64,000 nt of DNA from an uncultured Oscillospiraceae bacterium. Lineage in GTDB: Bacteria; Bacillota; Clostridia; Oscillospirales; Oscillospiraceae. Under the pieces are notes generated by a model. That model did no database searches, was not told where the DNA came from, and worked only from the letters and a program-made list of their open reading frames with translations. Both the position numbers and the translations under genes were made by a program. The first letter of the stretch is position 1. Each line of letters begins with the position of its first letter. The stretch is taken from assembly GCA_949935795.1 (NCBI GenBank), contig CATLFX010000004.1, forward strand, positions 1 through 64,000. Reading direction: 5' to 3'. Shown piece by piece: positions 1 to 9,062 of the stretch.

Positions 1-14
1 GTCTTATAAAGTAT

Positions 15-45
15 AAAAAGGAACTGCTTCGCGCAGCTCCTTTTT
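15..45. terminator. Hairpin terminator, probably bidirectional
   Basis: AAAAAGGAACTGC-TTC-GCGCAGCTCCTTTTT inverted repeat flanked by A and T runs, downstream of the minus-strand chromate transporter genes. Confidence 0.7.
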
Positions 46-109
46 ATGAGTTTCCATCACAGCCGTCAGGCTGTGCCGCTTCCTTATTATGGCGCGCCGG
101 GGGCTCCCG

Positions 110-682
110 TCACATCTGGAGGACGACGCCCGCCAGCGCCGCCAATCCGATGAAGCAGATGGGGTGGAGCTTTTTCAGCGGGGTGAACTTCACCAGCACG
201 AAGATGACCACAGTCAAAAGAATGGCGCCCAGCTGGGGATAACAGTAAAAGGGGGCGCTCTCCCAAACCTCGGGCTCGCGGAACAGGGCGATTTTGGCCA
301 CCTGGAGCAGGGCGGCGGTGATGAGGGCCACCGACGCCGCCCGCAGGCCGTAAAACACCGCGTCCACCGCCTTGGACTGGCGGAACTTCTCCAAAAAACC
401 AGCGATGACGAGGATGATGACAATGGAGGGGAAGATGAGCCCCAAGGTGGCCACCACGCCGCCCACCACGCCGGCGGTGTGGAAGCCCACATAAGTGGCC
501 ATATTCACCCCCATGGGGCCGGGGGTGGACTCGGAGATGGCGATCATGTTGGCCAGGTCGCCGGAATTGAACCAGGCGGTGCGCTCCCCCAGGTCGGTGA
601 GGAAGGGGATGGTGGCCAGGCCGCCCCCCACGGAGAACAGTCCCACCCGGCAGAACTCGAAAAACAGTCTCAGGAGCACCAT
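110..682 (-). CDS. Chromate transporter family protein (half-size ChrA), second subunit
   Basis: MVLLRLFFEFCRVGLFSVGGGLATIPFL...STPGPMGVNMATYVGF; ChrA-type motifs. Start chosen at internal Met overlapping the upstream gene stop. Confidence 0.85.
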   Translation of the reverse strand: MVLLRLFFEFCRVGLFSVGGGLATIPFLTDLGERTAWFNSGDLANMIAISESTPGPMGVNMATYVGFHTAGVVGGVVATLGLIFPSIVIILVIAGFLEKFRQSKAVDAVFYGLRAASVALITAALLQVAKIALFREPEVWESAPFYCYPQLGAILLTVVIFVLVKFTPLKKLHPICFIGLAALAGVVLQM

Positions 683-1272
683 TATTTCAGCCCTCCCTTC
701 GCGGCGCGGACGCACAGCCCCGCCGCACCGGCGGCAATGACCAGGAACACCGGAGAGGTTACCACGCCCAGCACCGTCCCCAGCGCGCCCTGGGGCAGGG
801 AGAAAAAGGCGCCGTATCCGGCCATCACCAGCACCACGGCGTAGATAATGCGGGTGGGCCAGTCGATGACGGCGTTTTTAAACAGCTTGATGACGCTGGA
901 CAGGATCAGGGCCACCACCCCGGCCCGGACGCCGTTGAAGGCGTGGACCACGAACTCCAGGTGCATGAAGTTCTGTAAGAAGGCGGCGATGACCATGATG
1001 ATGACTAAGGAGGGGAACACCAGCCCCAGGGTGGCAACGATTCCTCCGGCAATCCCGGCCTGGCTGCGGCCAACAAAGGTGGCGGTGTTCACGGCGATGA
1101 TGCCGGGGGTGCACTGGCCCACGGCGTAGTAGTCGGCCAGCTCGGTCTCCGTGGCCCACTTCTTGTTTTCCACCAGCTCCCGCTGGAGTATGGGCAGCAT
1201 GGCGTAGCCGCCGCCAAAGGTGCATACCCCAATGCGGGCGAAGGTGAGAAATAAATCGACCAGCAGATTCAT
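682..1272 (-). CDS. Chromate transporter family protein (half-size ChrA), first subunit
   Basis: MNLLVDLFLTFARIGVCTFGGGYAMLPIL...QCTPGIIAVNTATFVG; paralogous to the next gene, a typical split ChrA pair. Confidence 0.85.
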   Translation of the reverse strand: MNLLVDLFLTFARIGVCTFGGGYAMLPILQRELVENKKWATETELADYYAVGQCTPGIIAVNTATFVGRSQAGIAGGIVATLGLVFPSLVIIMVIAAFLQNFMHLEFVVHAFNGVRAGVVALILSSVIKLFKNAVIDWPTRIIYAVVLVMAGYGAFFSLPQGALGTVLGVVTSPVFLVIAAGAAGLCVRAAKGGLK

Positions 1273-3206
1273 TGAAGTTCCTCCAATTCATCCAGCCACA
1301 ATTTGGCCGCGGCGTCGCTGGGCATTCTCCAATCCCCGCGGGGGGACAGCGCCACCGACCCCACCTTGGGCCCGTCGGGCAGGCAGGAGCGCTTGAACTG
1401 CTGGGAGAAGAACCGGCGGTAGAAGTTTTTCAGCCATTTCAGCAGCGTCTCCTTGTCGTACCGCCCGTCAAAAGCGCGGGTGGCAAGCCGGAGCACTTTA
1501 CGGGGCGGGAAGCCCCAGCGGATGGCGTAGTACAGGTAGAAGTCGTGGAGCTCGTAGGGGCCCACCAGATCCTCGGTCTTTTGGGCGATCTCCCCGTCCT
1601 TGGGAGGCAGCAGCTCGGGGGACACGGGGGTGTCCAGGATGTCCCGGAGGACCCCGCCGATGGTTCCGCCCCGGCGGTCCGCCTCCCAGGCCACCAGGTG
1701 GCGCACCAGCGTCTTGGGAATGGAGGCGTTGACGGCGTACATGGACATGTGGTCCCCGTTGTAGGTGGCCCAGCCCAGGGCCAGTTCGGACAGGTCCCCG
1801 GTGCCAATGACCAGGCCCCCCCGCTGGTTGGCCAGGTCCATAAGCACCTGGGTGCGCTCTCTTGCCTGGGCGTTCTCAAAGGTGACGCTGTGGTCTTCCA
1901 TGGACTGGCCGATGTCGGCGAAGTGCTGCTCCACCGCTCTGCCGATGTTCACCTCCCGGAAGTCCGCGCCCAGCTCCATGGCAAGGAGTTCCGCGTTGGA
2001 GCGGGTGCGGCGCGTAGTGCCGAAGCAGGGCATGGTGACAGCCAAAATCCCTTTACGGTCCCGGCCCAGCATATCGAAGGCTTTGGCGGTGATGAGGATG
2101 GCCAGGGTGGAGTCCAGCCCGCCGCTCAGGCCCACCACGGCGCAGGAGGCGCTGGTGTGTTCCAGCCGCTTTTTGAGGCCCAGGGCGGCGATGGTCATGA
2201 TCTCCTCGCACCGTTCCGCACGGTCCCCGGCGTCCGCCGGGATGAAGGGAGCGGGAGAGACGGGGCGGGTGAGGGGAGTCTCGGCAGACTCCAGAGAGAA
2301 GAAGCCCCGGCCAATGCCCAGACAGTGGGCGTCTTCCATGGGGGTGTGCTCCGGAGGTGTAAAGGTGTTTACCCTGCGGCGGTCATAGATCAAACGGTCC
2401 ACGTCGATCTCCGCCACGGTCAGCCCGGTATCAAAGCGGTTTTCCGCCAGCAGGACCCCGTTTTCCGCCACCATGTCGTGCCCCGCGAACACCAGATCGG
2501 TGGAGGACTCCCCCTCCCCCGCGTCGGCGTAGACATAAGCGCACATGCTCCGCCCGGACTGGCCGGTCACCAGCTGGCGGCGGTAATCCGCCTTGCCCGC
2601 CACCTCGTCGGAGGCGGACAGGTTCAGGATCAGGGTGGCTCCCGCCCGGGCCAGAGCGCCGGAGGGCGGCTCAGCGGCCCACAGATCCTCACAGATTTCG
2701 ACGCCCACCACCAGATTGGGCATGGTCCCGCACTCCAGGATGATGCTGGGGGACATGTGGACGTTCTGGCCGCACAGGTCCACCGTAGTGTCCAGGTCCT
2801 TGCCGGAGGCAAACCAGCGCGCCTCGTAGAATTCCCCATAGTTGGGGATGTGTGTCTTGGGAATGAGCCGGTGAATCTCGCCCTTCTGTATTACCGCGGC
2901 GCAATTATACAGCTTGTTATCCCAACGGTTCCGCACCGGCATCCCCATGGCGGTGAGCAGGTCCAGCTTCCGGGTCTCGTCCAGGATGCGGCCCAGCTCC
3001 CGCTCCGCGCCGTCCAGCAGCTTTTCCTGCAAAAACAGGTCCCCGCAGGTGTACCCGGTGAGGCACAGCTCCGGCAGGGCTAAAACCTTTACACCCTGTG
3101 CCGCCGCCTCTTTCATCAGCGATATGATCTGGTCCGCGTTGTACGCGCAGTCGGCCACGCGGATTTTCGGCGTACCCGCCGCCACTTTTACAAAGCCGTC
3201 TCTCAT
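1269..3206 (-). CDS. nadE: NAD(+) synthase, glutamine-hydrolysing (N-terminal nitrilase domain + C-terminal synthetase)
   Basis: 645 aa; nitrilase-like LPELCLTGYTCGDLF and synthetase VVGLSGGLDSTLAI P-loop motif. Confidence 0.93.
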   Translation of the reverse strand: MRDGFVKVAAGTPKIRVADCAYNADQIISLMKEAAAQGVKVLALPELCLTGYTCGDLFLQEKLLDGAERELGRILDETRKLDLLTAMGMPVRNRWDNKLYNCAAVIQKGEIHRLIPKTHIPNYGEFYEARWFASGKDLDTTVDLCGQNVHMSPSIILECGTMPNLVVGVEICEDLWAAEPPSGALARAGATLILNLSASDEVAGKADYRRQLVTGQSGRSMCAYVYADAGEGESSTDLVFAGHDMVAENGVLLAENRFDTGLTVAEIDVDRLIYDRRRVNTFTPPEHTPMEDAHCLGIGRGFFSLESAETPLTRPVSPAPFIPADAGDRAERCEEIMTIAALGLKKRLEHTSASCAVVGLSGGLDSTLAILITAKAFDMLGRDRKGILAVTMPCFGTTRRTRSNAELLAMELGADFREVNIGRAVEQHFADIGQSMEDHSVTFENAQARERTQVLMDLANQRGGLVIGTGDLSELALGWATYNGDHMSMYAVNASIPKTLVRHLVAWEADRRGGTIGGVLRDILDTPVSPELLPPKDGEIAQKTEDLVGPYELHDFYLYYAIRWGFPPRKVLRLATRAFDGRYDKETLLKWLKNFYRRFFSQQFKRSCLPDGPKVGSVALSPRGDWRMPSDAAAKLWLDELEELQ

Positions 3207-3514
3207 AAACCGGCCCCCTATCCTGAAATGATGAATGCAGAGCCTTCCTTTTTTCTTTGAAAAGAAAAAAGGAAGCGAAAAAAGAAACTTTTGAACTTCT
3301 ATCCACGGATATTGCCCGGACAGTTGCCGGGCGCGTTTGGCGCGGTTTATGCTTACCGTCCGTCAGCGGGCCAGAAGTTCTTTTTCGGTTCCTTTTTCTT
3401 ACAAGAAAAAGGAACAATGAGGAATAGCGGTATTTTACCCCAATTCCTCCAAAAATGCAACGGGAGCCGCTTACAAAAGCTGTGGGCTTTTTCGCGGAAT
3501 TTATATCCTGTTCA

Positions 3515-3543
3515 TTGATTTCTGCCGGGAAATGGTGTAAACT
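3515..3543 (+). promoter_or_regulatory. Sigma70-type promoter for purine-nucleoside phosphorylase
   Basis: TTGATT-17 nt-TAAACT, about 40 nt upstream of the ATG. Confidence 0.55.
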
Positions 3544-3584
3544 AAATCAGTTCAACCAAAATTCTACTATGGGAGGCTGTAACC

Positions 3585-4409
3585 ATGGCGTACACATTCG
3601 CACAGTATCAGGAGAGCGCTGATTACATCAAGGAAAAAATCGGAGGATTTATCCCCAAAGTTGCCATGGTGCTGGGCTCTGGCCTGGGCTTCCTGGGCGA
3701 CGTGGTGGAAAATCCCACCGCCATTCCCTATGGCGAAATCCCCCATTTCAAAGCGTCCACCGCCCCCGGCCACAAGGGACAGCTGGTGTTCGGACAGCTG
3801 GCGGGCAAAAACGTGGCCGTCATGCAGGGCCGGATGCACCACTACGAGGGCTACGGCTATGATGACGTGTCTTACGCCGTGCGGGTGCTGCGGCTGCTGG
3901 GCTGCGACACCCTCATCGTCACCAACGCCGCCGGGTGCGTGCGCACCGACTGGCAGGCGGGAGACCTGATGCTCATCACCGACCACATCAAGATGTTCTC
4001 CGAGTCCCCCCTGCGGGGGGAGAACATCCCCGAGTTCGGCGTCCGCTTCCCCGACGCCTCCCACCTGTACACCCCCCGGTTGCAAAAAATTGCCCGGGAC
4101 ACCGCCGCGGACATGTTCATCACCCTGCGGGAGGGGGTCTACTTCTACTGCTACGGCCCCCAGTACGAGACCCCCGCTGAGGTCCGGGCGGCCCGGATTT
4201 TGGGCGGCGACGCGGTGGGCATGTCCACCGCCCCCGAGGTCATCGTGGCGGGCCACTGCGGCATGGAGGTTTTGGGCTTCACCCTGCTGTCCAACATGGC
4301 GGCTGGCATCCTGGACCAGCCCCTCAGCGAAAAAGAGGTGCTGGACGCCGCCGAGGCCGCCAAGGATAAATTCTCCCGGCTGGTGCTGGGCTGCCTGAGA
4401 AAACTGTAA
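3585..4409 (+). CDS. Purine-nucleoside phosphorylase
   Basis: VLGSGLGFLGD, HYYEGY-like HHYEGYGYDDV, GPQYETPAE, VGMSTAPEVIVA motifs. Confidence 0.95.
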   Translation: MAYTFAQYQESADYIKEKIGGFIPKVAMVLGSGLGFLGDVVENPTAIPYGEIPHFKASTAPGHKGQLVFGQLAGKNVAVMQGRMHHYEGYGYDDVSYAVRVLRLLGCDTLIVTNAAGCVRTDWQAGDLMLITDHIKMFSESPLRGENIPEFGVRFPDASHLYTPRLQKIARDTAADMFITLREGVYFYCYGPQYETPAEVRAARILGGDAVGMSTAPEVIVAGHCGMEVLGFTLLSNMAAGILDQPLSEKEVLDAAEAAKDKFSRLVLGCLRKL

Positions 4410-4431
4410 TTTATCAATAGGAGGGGTTTGC

Positions 4432-5736
4432 ATGACCACCCTGTTTACCAACGTCACCGCCCTGCTGATGGACGAGGCGTTCACCACCCTGCGCTATGGC
4501 TACGTGGCGGTGGATGGGGCCAATATCTCCTACGTGGGCCCCAACCGGCCCCAGGGAGATTTTGACCAGACCATCGACTGCACCGGCAGGGTGATGATGC
4601 CCGGCTTTGTCAACGCCCACACCCATGTCCCCATGACCCTTATGCGGGGGTATGGCGGGGGCTGTGACCTCCAGACCTGGCTCAACGACTTCATCTTCCC
4701 CGCCGAGGCCAAGTGGGATGACCGCTCCCTGGCTGCCGCCGCGGGGCTGGGGCTGGCGGAGATGATCGCCTCCGGCGTCACCTGCATCGCCGACATGTAC
4801 ATGCGCACTGGCGTCATCGCCAAGCAGGTGCTGGACGCGGGCATCTCCGCCAACCTGTGCGTGGGCGGGGTGTACTTCGGCGACCCGGCGGACTTCTCTC
4901 CGGAAACCTGCGGGGACTGCGCCAACCAGAAGGCCCTGACCGAGGAGTGGCACATGGCCGGGGACGGCCAGATTCTGGCCGACGCCTCCATCCACGGCGA
5001 ATACACCTCCAGCGCCCCGCTCTGGCAGTGGATGGCGGACTATGCCCGCGCCCACGGCCTGGGTATGCACGTCCACGTCTCCGAAACCGTCAAGGAGCAC
5101 GAGGACTGCAAGGGCCGGCACAGCGGCCTGACCCCCATCCAGACCCTGGACCAGTACGGCGTGTGGGACACCCGGGCCATCGCCGCCCACTGTGTGCACA
5201 CCATCCCCGAGGACTGGGCTATTATGAAGCAGAAGGGTGTGTCCTGCGTCCACAACCCCTATTCCAACCTGAAGCTGGGCTCCGGCGTGGCCCCCATTCC
5301 CGCCATGTGGAAGGCCGGGGTCAACGTGGCCCTGGGCACCGACGGCGTCAGTTCCCACAACAGTGTGGACCTGTTCGCCGACATGAAGCTGGCCGCCATC
5401 CTCCACAACGGCGTGTCCCGGGACCCCATGGCCGTCACCGCCCGCCAGGCGCTGGAGATGGCCACCGTCAACGGCGCCAAGGCCCTGGGCCGGAACACCG
5501 GACGCATCGAGGCGGGCCGGATCGCCGACCTCATCCTGGTGGATTTTGACGCGCCCAACCTGATTCCCTGCCACGACCCGGCGGAAAACCTGGTGTTCTC
5601 CGCCCACGGCTGCGACGTGTGCATGAATATGGCGCGGGGCAGGGTCATATACCAGAACGGGGAGTTCAAGACGCTGGACCTGGACCGCATCAAGGCGGAG
5701 GTCAAGCAGTACGCCCTGCCCTTGATTTTTAAGTGA
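4432..5736 (+). CDS. Amidohydrolase, 5-methylthioadenosine/S-adenosylhomocysteine deaminase-like
   Basis: VNAHTHVPMTLMRGYGGGCDLQTWLNDFIFPAE, HVHVSET, ALGTDGVSSHNSVDLF; MtaD/SAH deaminase family. Confidence 0.88.
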   Translation: MTTLFTNVTALLMDEAFTTLRYGYVAVDGANISYVGPNRPQGDFDQTIDCTGRVMMPGFVNAHTHVPMTLMRGYGGGCDLQTWLNDFIFPAEAKWDDRSLAAAAGLGLAEMIASGVTCIADMYMRTGVIAKQVLDAGISANLCVGGVYFGDPADFSPETCGDCANQKALTEEWHMAGDGQILADASIHGEYTSSAPLWQWMADYARAHGLGMHVHVSETVKEHEDCKGRHSGLTPIQTLDQYGVWDTRAIAAHCVHTIPEDWAIMKQKGVSCVHNPYSNLKLGSGVAPIPAMWKAGVNVALGTDGVSSHNSVDLFADMKLAAILHNGVSRDPMAVTARQALEMATVNGAKALGRNTGRIEAGRIADLILVDFDAPNLIPCHDPAENLVFSAHGCDVCMNMARGRVIYQNGEFKTLDLDRIKAEVKQYALPLIFK

Positions 5737-5754
5737 TGGGAAAGGTCTGAGGAA

Positions 5755-7449
5755 ATGTCTGCTTCCACTCCCAAAAAGAACTCGTTTTTCGGCGGCGCCG
5801 GGATACTGACGGCGGGTATCATCATCGTCAAGCTCATCGGGGCGCTCTACAAGATCCCCCTGGGCAACATCTTAACCGACGCCGCCTTCTCCGACTTCAA
5901 CACCGCCTACAACATCTATTCCCTGCTTATTATCATCTCCACCGGCGGCCTGCCGGTGGCCCTGTCCAAGATGGTGTCCGAGGCCAACGCCGTGGGCCGG
6001 GGGAACCAGGTGAAAAAGGTGTTCAACCTGGCTCTGGCCGCGTTCTGTGTGCTGGGCACCATCAGTTTCTGCATCATGGCCTTCTTCCCCCAGCAGCTGG
6101 CGGACGCCATGCGGGACAGCCAGGCCGCCTACAGCATTCTGGCCCTGGCCCCGGCGGTGTTTTTCATCTGCCCCATGTCGGCCATGCGGGGCTATTTCCA
6201 GGGCCACGCCCTCATGACCCCCACCGCCGTATCCCAGATCATCGAGGCGCTGTGCAAGCTGGTGGTGGGCCTGGCCCTGGCCTCCATGTTTCAGAAAACC
6301 ATGGAGGACGAGGCCATGGCCGCCGCCGGAGCCATTCTGGGCGTGTCGGTGGGCTGTCTGCTGGGCGCGGTGTATATGTATTTCTGCTACCGCGGGCACA
6401 CCCGGTCCCTGCTCAAGAGCAATGACGAGCCGGAGGACTCCAGGACCATCCTGTCCACTCTGGCCAAGCTGGCCATCCCCATCACGCTGAGCTCCTCCGT
6501 CATCGCCCTGACCAACATCCTGGACTCCCGCATTCTGCTGGGTCAGCTCCAGGACGCCCTGGGCATGACCGAAGAGCTGGCTCGAGAGACCAAGGGCGTG
6601 TACGACAAGGCCATGACCCTCTACAACCTGCCCGCCTCCTTCATGGTGCCGTTGACCGCCAGCGTCATCCCCCACGTGTCCGCCGCCTTGAAGGTGAAGC
6701 GCCGCCGTCAGGCCGCCCAGATCAGCGAGACCGCCCTGCGGACCACCGCGCTCCTGGCCATCCCCGCCGGAGTGGGCCTGTTTGTGCTGGGCGAGCCCAT
6801 CATGCGCCTGCTGTATTCCTCCACCGACGTGGAGCTGGGCGGGTGGATGCTGTCTGTGCTGGGAGTGGCCTCCATCGCGGTGTGCTTTATGCTGGTGTGC
6901 AACTCCGTTTTGCAGGCGTACCGGATGGTCACCCTGCCCATGGTCACCACGCTGGCGGGCAGTATTCTCAAGCTGATCGTGGCCTATTTCCTCATCGGCA
7001 GCAAGGATATCGGCATCAGGGGCGGGGCCATCAGCACCGTGGTCTGCTTCTGGCTCATCGCCCTGCTGGACCTGTTCATTATCAAGCGCACCCTGCCCCG
7101 GTCGCTGAGCCTGCGGCGGGTATTCCTCAAACCCGCGGCGGCGGCCGCCGCCATGGGCCTGTCCGCCTGGGCCTTCCATGGGCTGGCCTGTAAGGCTATG
7201 CTGGCGCTGGGCGTGAAGCTGAAACTGGGGCTGTTTGTGCTTCTGGATGAGCTGGGTGAACCCGTCCTGGACGAGCTGGGCGCGGCCGCCCTCAGCCGTA
7301 TGGGTGTGGCCCTGTCCGTACTGATCCCCATCGGCATCGCGGTCATCGTGTACTTTGCCCTCATTCTTGTGACCAAGGCCATCTCCAAGGAGGATCTGGC
7401 CCTGCTGCCCAAGGGAGACAAAATTGCCCGGATTCTGCGGGTTGAGTGA
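5755..7449 (+). CDS. MATE/MurJ-like polysaccharide flippase, SpoVB (YabM) type
   Basis: 564 aa multi-TM; GAGILTAGIIIVKLIGALYKIPLGNIL, typical of SpoVB family; followed by mazG. Confidence 0.85.
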   Translation: MSASTPKKNSFFGGAGILTAGIIIVKLIGALYKIPLGNILTDAAFSDFNTAYNIYSLLIIISTGGLPVALSKMVSEANAVGRGNQVKKVFNLALAAFCVLGTISFCIMAFFPQQLADAMRDSQAAYSILALAPAVFFICPMSAMRGYFQGHALMTPTAVSQIIEALCKLVVGLALASMFQKTMEDEAMAAAGAILGVSVGCLLGAVYMYFCYRGHTRSLLKSNDEPEDSRTILSTLAKLAIPITLSSSVIALTNILDSRILLGQLQDALGMTEELARETKGVYDKAMTLYNLPASFMVPLTASVIPHVSAALKVKRRRQAAQISETALRTTALLAIPAGVGLFVLGEPIMRLLYSSTDVELGGWMLSVLGVASIAVCFMLVCNSVLQAYRMVTLPMVTTLAGSILKLIVAYFLIGSKDIGIRGGAISTVVCFWLIALLDLFIIKRTLPRSLSLRRVFLKPAAAAAAMGLSAWAFHGLACKAMLALGVKLKLGLFVLLDELGEPVLDELGAAALSRMGVALSVLIPIGIAVIVYFALILVTKAISKEDLALLPKGDKIARILRVE

Positions 7450-7518
7450 ATTTAAAAAGAAAAAAATTTGCGAAAACCCTATACACAGGAAAAAAACCCT
7501 TGCAATTCAGGTGATACT

Positions 7519-8316
7519 ATGGTAAATTGGTCCAAGAAAAAATCTTATACCTGCCAGGACCTGATGGAAATCGTCCGGGTCCTGCGCCATCCGGGTGGCT
7601 GCCCCTGGGATCAGGAGCAGACTCATCAGTCCATCCGGCGCAACTTTCTCGAGGAAGTATACGAGGCGGCGGAGGCCATCGACAACGGCGATACGGACGG
7701 CTTGAAGGAGGAGCTGGGGGATGTGCTCCTCCAGGTGTTCTTCCACACCTCCATTGAGGAGGACGCGGGCCGGTTCAATTTGGACGATGTGGCGGACGGG
7801 GTGTGCAAGAAGCTCATCTACCGCCACCCCCACGTCTTTGGCGAAGTAAACGTTCGCTCAACGGAGGAGGTCCTCTCCAACTGGGAGGAGCTGAAGAAAA
7901 AGGAGAAGCACCAGGACACCCAGGCCGACGCGGTGGACGCCGTGGCCCGCACCCTGCCCGCCCTGTGGCGGGCGGAGAAGATGAAGAAGAAGGCGGCGAA
8001 GGCCGGTTTCGACTGGCGGGATGTGGGCGCCGCGCTGGACAAGCTGTCCGAGGAGCTGGATGAGCTGAAAGCGGCGGCTTTAAACGGGGAAGGAAACCCG
8101 GAAGAGGAGCTGGGCGACGTGCTGTTCGCCGCCGTCTGTGTAGCCCGGTTCGTGGATGCCGACCCCGAGGCGGCCCTTCACGCCGCCTGTGACAAGTTCT
8201 CCGCCCGGTTCCGCAAGACGGAGGAGCTGGCGGGCGCTTCCGGCAAAAAGATGGACGAGCTTTCCGAGCCGGAGCTGACCGCCCTGTGGAGAGAGGCCAA
8301 AAAGCGGTTGGGATGA
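7519..8316 (+). CDS. mazG: Nucleoside triphosphate pyrophosphohydrolase MazG
   Basis: LRHPGGCPWDQEQTHQSIRRNFLEEVYEAAEAID...EELGDVLLQVFFH; duplicated MazG signature. Start set at Met within the longer ORF. Confidence 0.93.
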   Translation: MVNWSKKKSYTCQDLMEIVRVLRHPGGCPWDQEQTHQSIRRNFLEEVYEAAEAIDNGDTDGLKEELGDVLLQVFFHTSIEEDAGRFNLDDVADGVCKKLIYRHPHVFGEVNVRSTEEVLSNWEELKKKEKHQDTQADAVDAVARTLPALWRAEKMKKKAAKAGFDWRDVGAALDKLSEELDELKAAALNGEGNPEEELGDVLFAAVCVARFVDADPEAALHAACDKFSARFRKTEELAGASGKKMDELSEPELTALWREAKKRLG

Positions 8317-8425
8317 CACTTACAGCGCCGCGCCGCGCTTTAAGTATATACGCGGCGATGCCGCAAGGGAAGACCTGGCCTTTGGGCCCCGCCTGACCAT
8401 ATAAATTTTAGGAGGAAGAGAAATA

Positions 8426-8701
8426 ATGAACAAAACCGAACTGATCGCCGCTGTGGCGGAGAAGACCGGGCTGTCCAAGAAGGACAGCGACGCCGCCGTG
8501 GCCGCCGTGGTGGACGCCATCACCGAGTCCCTGGTTCAGGGGGAGAAGGTGCAGCTGGTGGGCTTCGGCTCCTTCGAGGTGAAGAGCCGCTCCGCCCGTA
8601 TGGGCCGCAACCCCCACACCAAGGAGCAGATCGAGATTCCCGCCTCCAAGGTGCCCGTGTTCAAGGCGGGCAAGGCCCTGAAAGACACGGTAGCCGGCTG
8701 A
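8426..8701 (+). CDS. HU family DNA-binding protein
   Basis: [36 protein letters not shown]...[18 protein letters not shown]. Confidence 0.96.
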   Translation: MNKTELIAAVAEKTGLSKKDSDAAVAAVVDAITESLVQGEKVQLVGFGSFEVKSRSARMGRNPHTKEQIEIPASKVPVFKAGKALKDTVAG

Positions 8702-8758
8702 TGAACGCGGTATTCCCACCTCCTCCGGGGGTGGGAATATCTATTGCGGAGGGCAATC

Positions 8759-8998
8759 ATGAGATTGGATAAATGGTTGAAGGTGTCCCGGCTCATCAAG
8801 CGGCGCACCGTGGCCAACGAGGCCTGCGACGCCGGGCGGGTGACCGCCGGCGGCAGGCCGGTAAAGGCGTCCTACGACGTAAAGCCGGGGGACGTGCTGG
8901 AGCTGAAATTTGGCGAAAAGCTCATCCGGGTGGAGGTGCTGTCCACCGCCGACATTGTGGGCAAGGAGGGCGCGGAGGCCATGTACCGGCAGCTCTGA
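8759..8998 (+). CDS. rqcP: S4-domain RNA-binding protein RqcP (YabO)
   Basis: MRLDKWLKVSRLIKRRTVANEACDAGRVTAGGRPVKASYDVKPGD. Confidence 0.9.
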   Translation: MRLDKWLKVSRLIKRRTVANEACDAGRVTAGGRPVKASYDVKPGDVLELKFGEKLIRVEVLSTADIVGKEGAEAMYRQL

Positions 8999-9012
8999 GA
9001 AGACAGTGCGCG

Positions 9013-9045
9013 AAAAAACGGACCCCGCCGGCGGCGAGGTCCGTT
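9013..9045 (-). terminator. Intrinsic terminator of malic enzyme gene
   Basis: Minus-strand AACGGACC...GGTCCGTT stem followed by T run (GGTCCGTTTTTTCG). Confidence 0.75.
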
Positions 9046-9062
9046 CTCCGTTTATCCCGCGG

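Noticed and set aside
8711-8739. Hairpin TATTCCCACC...GGTGGGAATA between HU and rqcP as a terminator
   Set aside because: Good stem but no T tract; could be a processing or stabiliser hairpin, so not called as a terminator.
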